NCBI GenBank assembly: GCA_947589605.1 | Contig: CANQBR010000011.1 | Span: 1 to 43,884, forward strand | Direction: 5' to 3' | From: an uncultured Phascolarctobacterium sp. | Lineage (GTDB): Bacteria > Bacillota > Negativicutes > Acidaminococcales > Acidaminococcaceae | Length of the DNA stretch: 43,884 nucleotides | In this document: positions 15,392 through 23,335 of the stretch, piece after piece | Position numbering within the stretch: the stretch's first letter is position 1 | Layout: each line of letters begins with the position of its first letter | Notes under the pieces: model-generated | Seen by the model: only the letters and a program-made list of their open reading frames with translations | What the model was told of the DNA's origin: nothing | Databases searched by the model: none | Made by a program: the position numbers and the translations under genes

Positions 15392-15397
15392 ATTATA
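15392..15397 (-). promoter_or_regulatory. -10 element upstream of the decarboxylase-tmk operon
   Basis: Minus strand TATAAT with TG one base earlier (TGTGATATAAT). No good -35 at 16-18 bases, so an extended -10 promoter is likely. Confidence 0.45.
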
Positions 15398-15454
15398 TCA
15401 CAAAAAGATGAAGGCTGCCTTCCCCGAACTTTCTCATCTGCGGCAAAAAGAAAA

Positions 15455-15481
15455 CTCCGGGGACCGCAGGGCCTCCCGGAG
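15455..15481 (-). terminator. terminator after the LDC/ODC gene
   Basis: Minus-strand stem CTCCGGG / CCCGGAG followed by TTTTCTTTTT, 27 bases after the stop of the fold-III decarboxylase. Confidence 0.78.
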
Positions 15482-15507
15482 AAAATATTTTTTTAAAAGA
15501 CTAAGGC

Positions 15508-16659
15508 TCACAGGCCCAAGCCGGGGGCTGCTTCTTCCCACACCACGAAGCGAGCCTTGGAAAAACCGTTGAAGGTAGTGGCGGAGGCGGAAGTGTAGGC
15601 ACCGCACTCCGGCACCAAAAGTTTGTCGCCCACTTCCAAAGGAGCGGTCATCCGCCCTCTGAACATGATGTCCAAAGAATCGCAGCTGGGGCCGGCGAAA
15701 GTGGCGGCCACTCGGTTGCGTCCTTCTTTGAAGCTGAGGAGCTTGAAGTCCCACTGGTCGAAGAGCACGCCGGAGAAAGTTCCGTAGAGGCCTTCGTCCA
15801 AAAAGTACCAAGGCTGCCCGCCCCGTTCGTTGCTGCCGATGACAGAGCAGATGAGATTGACGGCGGTGCCGCAAATGTAGCGGCCGGGTTCGCACCACAC
15901 CTCCGCCCGCGAAAAATCTTCGTCCAAACGGGCGCGTATCTGGCGCAGCATCTCCCTGAGATTGAAACGCACCTTGTGCTCGGGGATGGGGAAGCCGCCG
16001 CCTATATCCAACACCCGCAGGGGCAGGCCCGCTTCCTCCGCTTCTTCGAAAAGCTGAGCGGCCAAGTCCATCCCCTGCAGATAGGGATCGGCGGTGATGG
16101 TCTGACTGCCGACGTGAAAGGCGATGCCGGCCATGTCCAGCCCCGCTTCTTTCGCCTGCAGCATCAGGCCCAAGGCTTGCTCTTTGGGAGCGCCGAATTT
16201 TTTGTTGAGGTCCACGTGGGCGGAAGAATTGTCGATGCGCAGACGCAGAAGCACGGTGGCTCCGGGGCAGGCCTTTTTGATCTTGGCGATCTCGGAGGCG
16301 CTGTCGAAGGTCATCTTCCGCACCGAACAGTCGCAACAGGCCGCAAGGCCCGCTTCCGTCTTCACCGGGTTGGCGTAGATGAGCCGCTCCCCTTCGATGC
16401 CCATGGCCGCCAACGTGCGGATCTCGCCGTCGCTGGCTACGTCGAAGCAGGAGCCCGCTTCTTTCAAAGTTTGTAAAATAGCAGGATGTGGGTTGGCCTT
16501 GATGGCATAATGTACCTTTACTTTGGGCAGGTACTTGCGCAAGAGAGCATAGTTGCGTTTGATCTGATCGACCGAAAGCACCAGGAGGGGCGAGCCGTAG
16601 GCTGCCGCCAATTTTTCCACGGCCTCGCGGCCGATCTGGAAAGACTCCGCTGTTCTCAT
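15508..16659 (-). CDS. lysine/ornithine decarboxylase (fold III)
   Basis: 383 residues, alanine-racemase fold. PLP lysine K54 in YAIKANPHP, HVGSQ at 182-186, EPGR at 257-260 and catalytic C326 in GPSCD. The whole sequence resembles the Selenomonas ruminantium LDC/ODC (YANPVK, FHVGSQ, DIGGGFP, CGTAVNL, PWYFLDEG). That enzyme supplies the cadaverine covalently attached to peptidoglycan in Selenomonas and Veillonella relatives. Chosen ATG 16659 follows GGGGG. It forms a single-gene transcript between promoter 16701-16728 and terminator 15455-15481. Dual lysine/ornithine specificity is inferred, not visible. Confidence 0.88.
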   Translation of the reverse strand: MRTAESFQIGREAVEKLAAAYGSPLLVLSVDQIKRNYALLRKYLPKVKVHYAIKANPHPAILQTLKEAGSCFDVASDGEIRTLAAMGIEGERLIYANPVKTEAGLAACCDCSVRKMTFDSASEIAKIKKACPGATVLLRLRIDNSSAHVDLNKKFGAPKEQALGLMLQAKEAGLDMAGIAFHVGSQTITADPYLQGMDLAAQLFEEAEEAGLPLRVLDIGGGFPIPEHKVRFNLREMLRQIRARLDEDFSRAEVWCEPGRYICGTAVNLICSVIGSNERGGQPWYFLDEGLYGTFSGVLFDQWDFKLLSFKEGRNRVAATFAGPSCDSLDIMFRGRMTAPLEVGDKLLVPECGAYTSASATTFNGFSKARFVVWEEAAPGLGL

Positions 16660-16700
16660 TGCTTACCCCCTTCCCGTCCGTTATTTTTATCGCTCATATG

Positions 16701-16728
16701 ATTGTACCATAAAATCACGAAAGTACAA
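16701..16728 (-). promoter_or_regulatory. promoter of the LDC/ODC gene
   Basis: Minus strand: TTGTAC (16723-16728), 16 bases, TACAAT (16701-16706) with TGG in front (extended -10). Confidence 0.65.
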
Positions 16729-16826
16729 TAGGAAAAGGGCTTGCATCGCGATTTTTTTGAGAAGAAAGAAAGCCTTCGGCCGCCACGGCGTTTTGCGGCT
16801 GTTTTTGCCGAAAAACGCAGAAAAAA

Positions 16827-16851
16827 AGGCAGCCGCTTGCGGCGACTGCCT
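16827..16851 (-). terminator. terminator after serS
   Basis: Minus-strand hairpin AGGCAG..GCCGC-AA-GCGGC..TGCCT followed by TTTTTTTC, 34 bases after the serS stop. Confidence 0.8.
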
Positions 16852-16884
16852 TCAAAAAATTTTTTGTCGAAAACTTTCGCGGGC

Positions 16885-18165
16885 TTATTTTCCCGCGGGC
16901 CCGATCACATCGCAGCCCATATAAGGCCGCAGCACCTCAGGCACGATCACGCTGCCGTCTTCCTGCTGATAGTTCTCCAAAATGGCGGCCACCGTGCGGC
17001 CCACAGCCACGCCGGATCCGTTCAGCGTGTGGACGAACTCGGGCTTGGCCTTCGGCTCTCTTCTGAAACGGATGTTGGCTCTTCTGGCCTGAAAATCCAA
17101 AAAGTTGGAGCAGCTGGAGATCTCTCTGTAACAGTTGGCTGCCGGCAGCCACACTTCCAAGTCGTAAGTGGTGGCGCTGCTGAAGCCTAAGTCGCCGGTG
17201 CACAGCCGCACAACGTGATAGGGCAGGCCCAACTTTTGCAAAACAGCTTCCGCATCCCTGGTGAGGCTCTCCAAAGCGTCCCACGATTCTTCCGGCTTGG
17301 TGAATTTCACCAGCTCCACTTTGTTGAACTGGTGCATCCTGATCAGCCCTCGAGTGTCTTTGCCGGCGGCCCCGGCCTCGGCCCTGAAGCAGGCGCTGTA
17401 AGCGGTATACTTCAAAGGCAGAGCGGCCCCGTCCAAGATCTCGTCCCGATGATAATTGGTCACCGGCACTTCCGCCGTGGGGATCAGATAACTGTCACCG
17501 TTCTCTAATTTATACATGTCTTCGGCGAACTTGGGCAATTGCCCGGTGCCCTGCATGCTGGCGCCGTTGACGATGAAGGGTGGGAAAAATTCCGTGTACC
17601 CGTGCTCTTGGGTGTGGGTGTCGAGGAAGAAATTGAAGACCGACCGCTCCAAGCGGGAGCCCAGCCCCTTATAGAAAACGTAGCGGGCCCCGCTCACCTT
17701 CACGCCCCGTTCGAAATCCAAAATGCCCAAAGCTTCGCCTATCTCCCAATGAGGTTTGGGCGCAAAAGAAAATTTTCTGGGCTCGGACCAGGTCCTGATG
17801 ACGGGATTGGCGCTGTCGTCTTTGCCCACCGGGGTATCTTCCGCCGGGATGTTGGGGATGAGGAGGAGGATCTCTTTCAGCCGCTGCTCGATCTCTTTCA
17901 GAGCTCTGTCGTCGGCAGCGATCTTATCGCCGATGGCCCGCACTGCCAGCTGCTGCTCTGTGGCGTCCTGCCCGGCCTTTTTCAAACGGCCGATGGCCAT
18001 AGAGGCGTCGTTGCGCTCTTTCTTCAGGGCCTCCACCTGCTGAGTGAGTTCTCTGCGCTCTTTGTCCAGGGCGAGAAATTCGCCGAGGTCCAGAGTGCCG
18101 TTGCGTTTTTTTACCGCTGCGATCACCAGTTCGGGATTATCCCGCACAAATTTCATATCTAACAT
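16885..18165 (-). CDS. serS: seryl-tRNA synthetase
   Basis: 426 residues, the standard size. N-terminal coiled-coil tRNA arm (about 25-105), then a class II catalytic domain with motif 2 in [17 protein letters not shown] and motif 3 in [13 protein letters not shown]. It charges tRNA-Ser with serine. Co-transcribed with the flavoprotein gene 30 bases upstream. I see no T-box element in front of the pair. Confidence 0.95.
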   Translation of the reverse strand: MLDMKFVRDNPELVIAAVKKRNGTLDLGEFLALDKERRELTQQVEALKKERNDASMAIGRLKKAGQDATEQQLAVRAIGDKIAADDRALKEIEQRLKEILLLIPNIPAEDTPVGKDDSANPVIRTWSEPRKFSFAPKPHWEIGEALGILDFERGVKVSGARYVFYKGLGSRLERSVFNFFLDTHTQEHGYTEFFPPFIVNGASMQGTGQLPKFAEDMYKLENGDSYLIPTAEVPVTNYHRDEILDGAALPLKYTAYSACFRAEAGAAGKDTRGLIRMHQFNKVELVKFTKPEESWDALESLTRDAEAVLQKLGLPYHVVRLCTGDLGFSSATTYDLEVWLPAANCYREISSCSNFLDFQARRANIRFRREPKAKPEFVHTLNGSGVAVGRTVAAILENYQQEDGSVIVPEVLRPYMGCDVIGPAGK

Positions 18166-18195
18166 GCTGCAACCTCCGATCTTTCGGCGTTTTTC

Positions 18196-19053
18196 TCAAT
18201 CTTTGACGGACAGATAACGGATGGCGGAGATGGCCGCCTTCTGCCCCTGGCCTGCGGCCCGGTTGCACTGCCAAGGCTGGCCGGTGCAGTCGCCGCCGGC
18301 GAAGACTCCTTCGATGTTGGTCTGAGCCTGATCGTCCACCAAGATGCTGCGCCCTCTTATCTGCAGCTCGGGGAGGAAACTGCTGGGAGGATCGCTGGCC
18401 CTGAACATGAAGACCGCCGCCACGTTGAAATATTCGCTGTTGGTGTAGATGCCGGTCACCGAGTCGGTGCCGGTGATCTCCGTAGGCGGCTCCAAGATCA
18501 CGCTCACGTTTTTGCCGTGGGGCTGCTCGAAATCGTTGTAGCGGGGGAAGAGATAAACATGCTCGCAGAGCTGCGCCAGATATTCGATCTCCGCCGTGGC
18601 ATCGGGCACCGTGGCTACCGCCGCCACTTTTTTACCTTTGAAAGCTGCCCCGTCTCTGGTGGCGCAGTAGCTGACGCCCTTGCCCAAAAATTCCGTCTCG
18701 CCCGGCAGCAGATCGCTGCGGGAGATGCCGGTGGCCAAGATCACCGCATCGGCACTGTATTGACCGGTGGGGGTGCCCAGCAGGAAACCTTCCTCCGTTT
18801 CCTCCAAGGCGACGATCTTTTCTTCCACCACCTTCACATCCGTTTGCCTAAGATGCGCTACGAAAGTGTCCATCAATTTGTCTCCCGACAGATCGGGCAG
18901 GCCCAGATAGTCGGTTATTTTGGCCACGCTCCGCAGCCGGGGGCTGAAGCCGTGAGCTTCGAAGAGGATGACCTTTCTTCCTTTGCTTTGAGCGGTGACG
19001 GCTGCGCTGATCCCCGCGGGACCGCCGCCGATCACGGCGATATCGTAATCCAT
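18196..19053 (-). CDS. thioredoxin-reductase-like flavoprotein lacking CxxC
   Basis: 285 residues. FAD-binding GGGPAG at 9-14 and the C-terminal FAD motif EGVFAGGDCTGQPWQ around 248-262 place it in the thioredoxin reductase fold. Two usual motifs are missing. The redox pair CATC is CATR here (C130, R133), and the NADPH Gly-rich motif is replaced by TVPDAT at 148-153. It therefore should not act as an ordinary NADPH-thioredoxin reductase. Pyridine-nucleotide-independent relatives, such as ferredoxin-dependent or diflavin-linked disulfide reductases of anaerobes, are possible comparisons. ATG 19053 follows GGGAGG. Cotranscribed with serS. Confidence 0.85.
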   Translation of the reverse strand: MDYDIAVIGGGPAGISAAVTAQSKGRKVILFEAHGFSPRLRSVAKITDYLGLPDLSGDKLMDTFVAHLRQTDVKVVEEKIVALEETEEGFLLGTPTGQYSADAVILATGISRSDLLPGETEFLGKGVSYCATRDGAAFKGKKVAAVATVPDATAEIEYLAQLCEHVYLFPRYNDFEQPHGKNVSVILEPPTEITGTDSVTGIYTNSEYFNVAAVFMFRASDPPSSFLPELQIRGRSILVDDQAQTNIEGVFAGGDCTGQPWQCNRAAGQGQKAAISAIRYLSVKD

Positions 19054-19112
19054 ATTTTTCCCTCCCGAAAACGGCAGATTGAATTAAAGAAATATATTTT
19101 CAAGTTAAAGCC

Positions 19113-19141
19113 ATTATATCACAGAAAAGAGCAAAGGAAAA
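19113..19141 (-). promoter_or_regulatory. promoter of the flavoprotein-serS operon
   Basis: Minus strand: TTTTCC (19136-19141), 17 bases, TATAAT (19113-19118) with an extended -10 (TGTGATATAAT). Confidence 0.6.
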
Positions 19142-19396
19142 GGCGCTTTACCTCTCTCGCCGTCTAAAGCAAAACAGCGACGTTCCCGTATCTTCGGCTT
19201 TTTCGGAAAAGAGCGGAGCGTGAGACTTCTCCGATCCGAAAAAAATTCAAAAGAAAAAGGAAGAGAGCTTCTTCCTTTCTTTCACCGCTGTACCGAAACG
19301 ATCCCCTCTCTTTTTTCGGCGTTGATCTTTTCGGCCTTGCGTCTGTTTTCATTTTTTGCAACGACTGCCCCACCGGATCCTAAAAAGATCTCGAGC
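19142..19396. other. intergenic stretch, no gene seen
   Basis: No frame here has both a ribosome site and a recognisable product. Next to the antitoxin stop, five restriction hexamers lie within 37 bases (GGATCC 19375, AGATCT 19386, CTCGAG 19390, GAGCTC 19393, AAGCTT 19406). The last is inside the antitoxin gene, so this is most likely coincidence. Confidence 0.5.
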
Positions 19397-19678
19397 TCAG
19401 CGGGCAAGCTTATAGACTGCATATTGATCGAGGCTGACGCCGTTTGCTTTTGCAGCTTCCGCCAGATCGCGATGCAGGTCTTTAGGTATGCGGAGCAACA
19501 GCCTTCCGCTATATTCCCGCCGAGCCTTATATTCCTCCAAAGTAACGGTCTCGGCCGGTTCTTCCTCTTCTGCTGCGGCAAAAGCGGCTGCTTCCTCCGG
19601 TGTCGGTTTTTCCGGCGGTCTTGCGTCAATCTCGGCGATGCGACGGCGAATCTCTTCCGGGAGCGCTCTGTGTTTCAT
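19397..19678 (-). CDS. HicB/ribbon-helix-helix-type antitoxin
   Basis: 93 residues. The N-terminal 50 are charged and Glu-rich, a probable toxin-binding disordered part. Residues 57-93 (SGRLLLRIPKDLHRDLAEAA then NGVSLDQYAVYKLA) match the ribbon-helix-helix segment seen at the C-terminus of HicB-like antitoxins. ATG 19678 has GAGAGG seven bases before it. It follows the toxin gene by 11 bases, the toxin-first order. Expected to neutralise the toxin and repress the operon; this is inferred from the pairing. Confidence 0.78.
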   Translation of the reverse strand: MKHRALPEEIRRRIAEIDARPPEKPTPEEAAAFAAAEEEEPAETVTLEEYKARREYSGRLLLRIPKDLHRDLAEAAKANGVSLDQYAVYKLAR

Positions 19679-19689
19679 ATCGATACCTC

Positions 19690-19935
19690 TCAATACTTGA
19701 TATTAGTGCGAGTGTTGATCTCCACCACAGTTATGATTATATCATCCTTTTCCCATGTGAATAAAATGCGATAATGGTCTATTTTACAGCGGTAACGATT
19801 TTTTGCTCCTTCCAAACGGACGATATCTCCCTCCCATCGGGAAAGCCGATCAAGCGCCTTATAAAGCTTTCTGCGGGTATTGGCATCTACTCCGTCAAGA
19901 TACTTCTGCGCCCGCTTTTTCAGCTTTATTTGCAT
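19690..19935 (-). CDS. RelE/ParE-family toxin
   Basis: 81 residues, the usual toxin length. Two N-terminal helices (KRAQKYLDGVD, RRKLYKALDRLSRW) are followed by the beta-sheet pattern KNRYRCKIDHYRILFTW..DDIIITVVEI, characteristic of the RelE/ParE fold. GGAGG lies eight bases before ATG 19935. Whether it cuts mRNA on ribosomes (RelE/HigB) or targets gyrase (ParE) cannot be told by eye. Confidence 0.82.
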   Translation of the reverse strand: MQIKLKKRAQKYLDGVDANTRRKLYKALDRLSRWEGDIVRLEGAKNRYRCKIDHYRILFTWEKDDIIITVVEINTRTNIKY

Positions 19936-19960
19936 AGGCTCTACCTCCTCGATCGATTAT

Positions 19961-19989
19961 ATGATAGCACATATGCCAGCAAACATCAA
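19961..19989 (-). promoter_or_regulatory. promoter of the toxin-antitoxin operon
   Basis: Minus strand: TTGATG (19984-19989), 17 bases, TATCAT (19961-19966) with an extended -10 (TGTGCTATCAT). Confidence 0.6.
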
Positions 19990-20045
19990 TGCTTCGCTGT
20001 ATACTATTCGATTTGGAGCGATCGCTTTACCTTATGGGAACAAAA

Positions 20046-20254
20046 ATATTAAACCCCACAATGCCGTCCTCCCCCTTGTTTTGAACCTGCTTGTGCAGGT
20101 GGGTACCTTCCCGGCGCGCGCAAACTTCCACTGAAAAGCGTGAGGCCTGTTTTTGGACGCCGGAGCATCAGGTTCCCTAGGTCAGTGTGTTGGCTCAAAA
20201 CCTATGGGGTGCCGTAACGAACACCGCAGGGACTAATATGCGCTTTCGCGCTCT
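20046..20254 (-). ncRNA. ssrS: probable 6S RNA
   Basis: About 209 nt on the minus strand, with no reading frame. The ends fold back on each other over a long rod. Near the 5' end CCCTGCGGTGT pairs with ACGGCATTGTGGGG near the 3' end (several G-U pairs). Inside that, CCCC..GTTTTGAGCC pairs with GGTTCAAAAC..GGGG. The middle, around CCTAGGGAACCTGATGC and GGCCTCACGC, is much less paired, giving the rod plus central bubble expected for 6S RNA, which mimics an open promoter and binds RNA polymerase. The closing stem is followed by TTTAATATTTTT, a plausible terminator. A good promoter sits at 20261-20289. Family assignment is from shape and partial motifs only. Confidence 0.68.
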
Positions 20255-20260
20255 GCTTAT

Positions 20261-20289
20261 ATCATAACAAAACGGGAGGCATTTTTCAA
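20261..20289 (-). promoter_or_regulatory. promoter of the 6S-like RNA
   Basis: Minus strand: TTGAAA (20284-20289), 17 bases, TATGAT (20261-20266). The predicted start, around 20254, is the 5' end of the structured RNA. Confidence 0.7.
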
Positions 20290-20393
20290 CGCCCCCCGTC
20301 AGAAATTGTCAGCTTAAACAAGTTTTGCCCCGCTTTCGAAAAGCCGCACTTTTATTTGAAGAGACTCTTAGTTTTTTGAGCCCGCTCACAGCT

Positions 20394-21344
20394 TCACGGC
20401 TCTATGGCTTTGACACCTTCTTCGTCCAAAGCCAGGACATGATAGCGGCAGGCTTCTCCTTCTCCCCGGAAGGCGGCGCACATAGCCTCGCCGATGGCCG
20501 CTCCGTCCGCAGCCGCCGGGGCGTAGGCCAAGACGGTGCTGCCGGCGCCGCTGATGATGGCTTGATAAGCTCCGGCCCCCACGGCGGCGTCGAAAACTTT
20601 TTGCAGCCCCGGGATGAGGTGGGCCCGGTAGGGCTGATGCAATTTATCTTTTAAAGCTTCTTTCAGCAAGTCCCCTCTGCCCGCAAGCAGGGCCGCTGTC
20701 AAAAGAGCAGCGTGAGAACTGTTGAAAACGGCATCGGCGTGAGGCACTGCTTTGGGCAGGGCCTGCCGAGCCAAAGCGGTGCTCAATCTACGCTCGGGCA
20801 CCACGGCGATGAACTTGAGCGGCGCCGCGATCTTCAATTTAAGACTGTGCACCTCTCCCTCTGCGTCCTTATAGCCCACTACGAAGCCGCCGTAAAGAGC
20901 GGGGGCCACGTTGTCCGGGTGCCCTTCGATCTCGGTGGCCATGGCCAAAAGAGTTTCGTTGTCGCAGGGGCGGCCCAAAAGGCAGTTGGCGGCATAAAGG
21001 CCGGCCACGATGGCGCTGGAGCTGGAGCCGAGGCCTCGGGAGAGAGGGATGTTGTTCACCATCTCCACCTTGAGGCCGATCCTTTCTCCGCCGGTGTATT
21101 TATTCCACAAGCGCAGGAAAGAAGCAAAGGCCAAATTGCGGCCGTGGGGCTTCAAGGTGTCGGCCCCCTCGCCCCGCACCTGCAGTTTGAGACCGGGCTC
21201 GTCTGTGACTTCGTAGGTGGTGATGTTGTAATAAGTCAGAGCCAAGCCCATGCAGTCGAAGCCGGGCCCGCAGTTGGCAGAAGTGGCCGGCACTCTGACT
21301 GTGATCTTTTTTGCAGGCAGCGCCGCCCGATAAGCACCTTCCAT
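20394..21344 (-). CDS. thrB: homoserine kinase
   Basis: 316 residues of the GHMP kinase family. N-terminal VPATSANCGPGFDCMG at 18-33 and the ATP motif PLSRGLGSSSSA at 100-111 identify ThrB, which phosphorylates homoserine in threonine synthesis. AAGGAG precedes ATG 21344. It is 12 bases after hom in the pheB-hom-thrB operon. Threonine synthase is not in this window. Confidence 0.94.
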   Translation of the reverse strand: MEGAYRAALPAKKITVRVPATSANCGPGFDCMGLALTYYNITTYEVTDEPGLKLQVRGEGADTLKPHGRNLAFASFLRLWNKYTGGERIGLKVEMVNNIPLSRGLGSSSSAIVAGLYAANCLLGRPCDNETLLAMATEIEGHPDNVAPALYGGFVVGYKDAEGEVHSLKLKIAAPLKFIAVVPERRLSTALARQALPKAVPHADAVFNSSHAALLTAALLAGRGDLLKEALKDKLHQPYRAHLIPGLQKVFDAAVGAGAYQAIISGAGSTVLAYAPAAADGAAIGEAMCAAFRGEGEACRYHVLALDEEGVKAIEP

Positions 21345-21356
21345 AGGCTTTTCTCC

Positions 21357-22661
21357 TTAATCCAAAGTTCTGTCTTCTACCCTGATCACCGTGCACACTT
21401 TCTTCACCATGGGCAGCACCGAAAGGACCTGCACCGCCGTGGCCAAGTTGGTCTCGGGCACGCTGTGGGTGATGACCACTACTTCGGCGAATTCGTCGCC
21501 CTTGCGATTTTTTTGCAGAACATTGCGCAGGCTGACATTTTGCGCACCGAAGGCGGCGGCGATGGCGGCCAGAGCGCCGGGCTGATCGGCCACCTTCATG
21601 CGGATGTAGGTGGGATAGTGCATCTTATCCGGCGGACAGAGCCGTTTTTCTTCAAAGCAGCCGCAGCCGATGCGGCCGGTGCTGTGACGAAGGATGTTGC
21701 GGGCCGTTTCGATGATGTCGCCGCAGACGCTGCTGGCAGTGGGATAACGGCCTGCCCCCAGGCCCAAGAACATGGCTTCGCCGATGGCGTCCCCTTGGAT
21801 GAAGACGGCGTTGAAGACGCCGTTCACCGAGGCCAAAGGATGATCCATGGGCAGCATGGTGGGCTGCACCGCCACACTGACGCCGTACTTGGGCCCGTTT
21901 TTGGCCAAAGCCAAAAGCTTCACCACATAGCCCATGTCCTGAGCGTATTTGATATCGCAGGCTTCGATCTTTTCTATGCCCTCGATGTGCACGTCTTCCA
22001 AAGAGACCCGCGTGTTGAAGGCGATGGAAGAGAGGATGACGATCTTGCGGGCTGCGTCCAGACCGCCCACGTCGGCAGTGGGATCCGATTCGGCATAACC
22101 TTTGGCCTGAGCTTCTTTCAAAACGGCATCGTAATCCAGATGCTCGTCCTGCATCTTGCTGAGCATGTAGTTGGTGGTGCCGTTGACGATGCCCATGATG
22201 GACTTGATCTTGTTGGCCGCCATGGAAGTTTTCAGAGGACTGATGATGGGTATGCCTCCGCACACGCTGGCCTCGAAGAGCAGGTCCAACCCTTTGGCTT
22301 GGGCCAGCTCCAGCAGTTCGCCGCCGAATTTGGCGATGACGTCTTTATTGGCGGTGACTACGTTCTTGCCCTGCTCTAAAGCTTTTTGGATGAATTCTTT
22401 GGCGGGATGCTCCCGGCCGATGAGTTCTACCACGATGTCGATACGGGGATCGGTCAACACATCGTCTGCCTCGGCAGTATATTCGTAGCCGTCGCCGAAT
22501 TCTTTTTTCACGGCCTCCAGCTGGCGGTCGCAGATCTTCAGCACCCGCACCGGCAGCCCCACCTTTTTGGCGATATCGGAAGCATTTCTTTCCATCACCT
22601 GCAGCACGCCGCCCCCTACGGTGCCGGCGCCCAACAGGCCTACATTGATACAGTCTTTCAT
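21357..22661 (-). CDS. hom: homoserine dehydrogenase
   Basis: 434 residues. NAD(P) motif GLLGAGTVGGG near the N-terminus, the catalytic core with GTTNYML and EAQAKGYAESDPTADV, and a C-terminal ACT domain from about 350, which normally mediates threonine feedback. It reduces aspartate semialdehyde to homoserine for Thr and Met. Start taken at ATG 22661, because GAGG is seven bases before it; the ATG at 22667 lies directly against that site. Confidence 0.94.
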   Translation of the reverse strand: MKDCINVGLLGAGTVGGGVLQVMERNASDIAKKVGLPVRVLKICDRQLEAVKKEFGDGYEYTAEADDVLTDPRIDIVVELIGREHPAKEFIQKALEQGKNVVTANKDVIAKFGGELLELAQAKGLDLLFEASVCGGIPIISPLKTSMAANKIKSIMGIVNGTTNYMLSKMQDEHLDYDAVLKEAQAKGYAESDPTADVGGLDAARKIVILSSIAFNTRVSLEDVHIEGIEKIEACDIKYAQDMGYVVKLLALAKNGPKYGVSVAVQPTMLPMDHPLASVNGVFNAVFIQGDAIGEAMFLGLGAGRYPTASSVCGDIIETARNILRHSTGRIGCGCFEEKRLCPPDKMHYPTYIRMKVADQPGALAAIAAAFGAQNVSLRNVLQKNRKGDEFAEVVVITHSVPETNLATAVQVLSVLPMVKKVCTVIRVEDRTLD

Positions 22662-22750
22662 CTTCATACCTCGTTCAAGGATCGATAAGGCCCGGGGCTC
22701 TCGCGACCGTTGCCCTTCGTTATTTCAAAACGGCGGCAAAGGAGCGTCGC

Positions 22751-23194
22751 TCAGCGCCGGTCCAGCACCTGCAGGCGGGTCACCCCGTCGATCTTGCGCA
22801 GTTCGTCCAAAAAAAGCTCCGTTTCTTTTTTCACGTCGCTCATGTCTACGGCCATGGCCACACCTACCTGCCCCTGCACCGGCAGCCCCTGGTTGATGAA
22901 TTCCAGCTGAGCTCCTTCGGCCGCCAGATAAGCGATCACATTGCACATGCTCTGCAGATCTTGATCCATGGAAAAATAGAGGGTGATGATCCGCTCCAGC
23001 CCCGCCTTATCGTAGGGGAACACATCGTCCTTATATTTATAGAAGGCACTGCGGCTCACGTTCACCTTTTTCACCGCTTCGTTGATGGTCCGCACCCGGC
23101 CCATGCGCAGCATCTCTTTGCCTCTGATAGTTTTCTTCACCGCTTCCGGCAGCACTGCCGCACTCACCAGAAAAAGTTCTCTGTTCTCGGCCAT
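22751..23194 (-). CDS. pheB: ACT-domain regulator PheB (UPF0735)
   Basis: 147 residues. A helix-turn-helix-like segment at about 33-60 (RVRTINEAVKKVNVSRSAFY) is followed by an ACT domain, the layout of the UPF0735/PheB proteins of Firmicutes. Probably an amino-acid-responsive regulator of the downstream hom-thrB genes; mechanism unproven. AAGGAGG precedes ATG 23194; upstream in-frame starts lack a ribosome site. Confidence 0.86.
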   Translation of the reverse strand: MAENRELFLVSAAVLPEAVKKTIRGKEMLRMGRVRTINEAVKKVNVSRSAFYKYKDDVFPYDKAGLERIITLYFSMDQDLQSMCNVIAYLAAEGAQLEFINQGLPVQGQVGVAMAVDMSDVKKETELFLDELRKIDGVTRLQVLDRR

Positions 23195-23247
23195 GATCTT
23201 TTCCTCCTTGTTTTTATCCTCATGTAGGTCGTCACAGGTCATAACTT

Positions 23248-23277
23248 ATTCTATCACTGTCTTTCGTCAAAAGACAA
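23248..23277 (-). promoter_or_regulatory. promoter of pheB-hom-thrB
   Basis: Minus strand: TTGTCT (23272-23277), 18 bases, TAGAAT (23248-23253) with TG before the -10. Confidence 0.5.
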
Positions 23278-23335
23278 TATTTTTTTCTTTCACATGAACG
23301 AGCCGTCGTCCCCGCCTGAAGGGCAAAGCATTTTT

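Noticed and set aside
19054-19140. T-box leader in front of the serS operon
   Set aside because: No T-box core (GGTGG-N-ACCGCG type) and too little leader between promoter and gene.
19375-19411. Polylinker-like run of five restriction hexamers (BamHI, BglII, XhoI, SacI and HindIII types), hinting at vector sequence
   Set aside because: The last site is within the antitoxin coding region and flanking DNA is ordinary chromosomal sequence; no vector backbone is seen, so coincidence is more likely.
20712-22379. Long plus-strand open frame (555 codons) opposite thrB and hom
   Set aside because: Same shadow effect; thrB and hom have clear motifs on the other strand.
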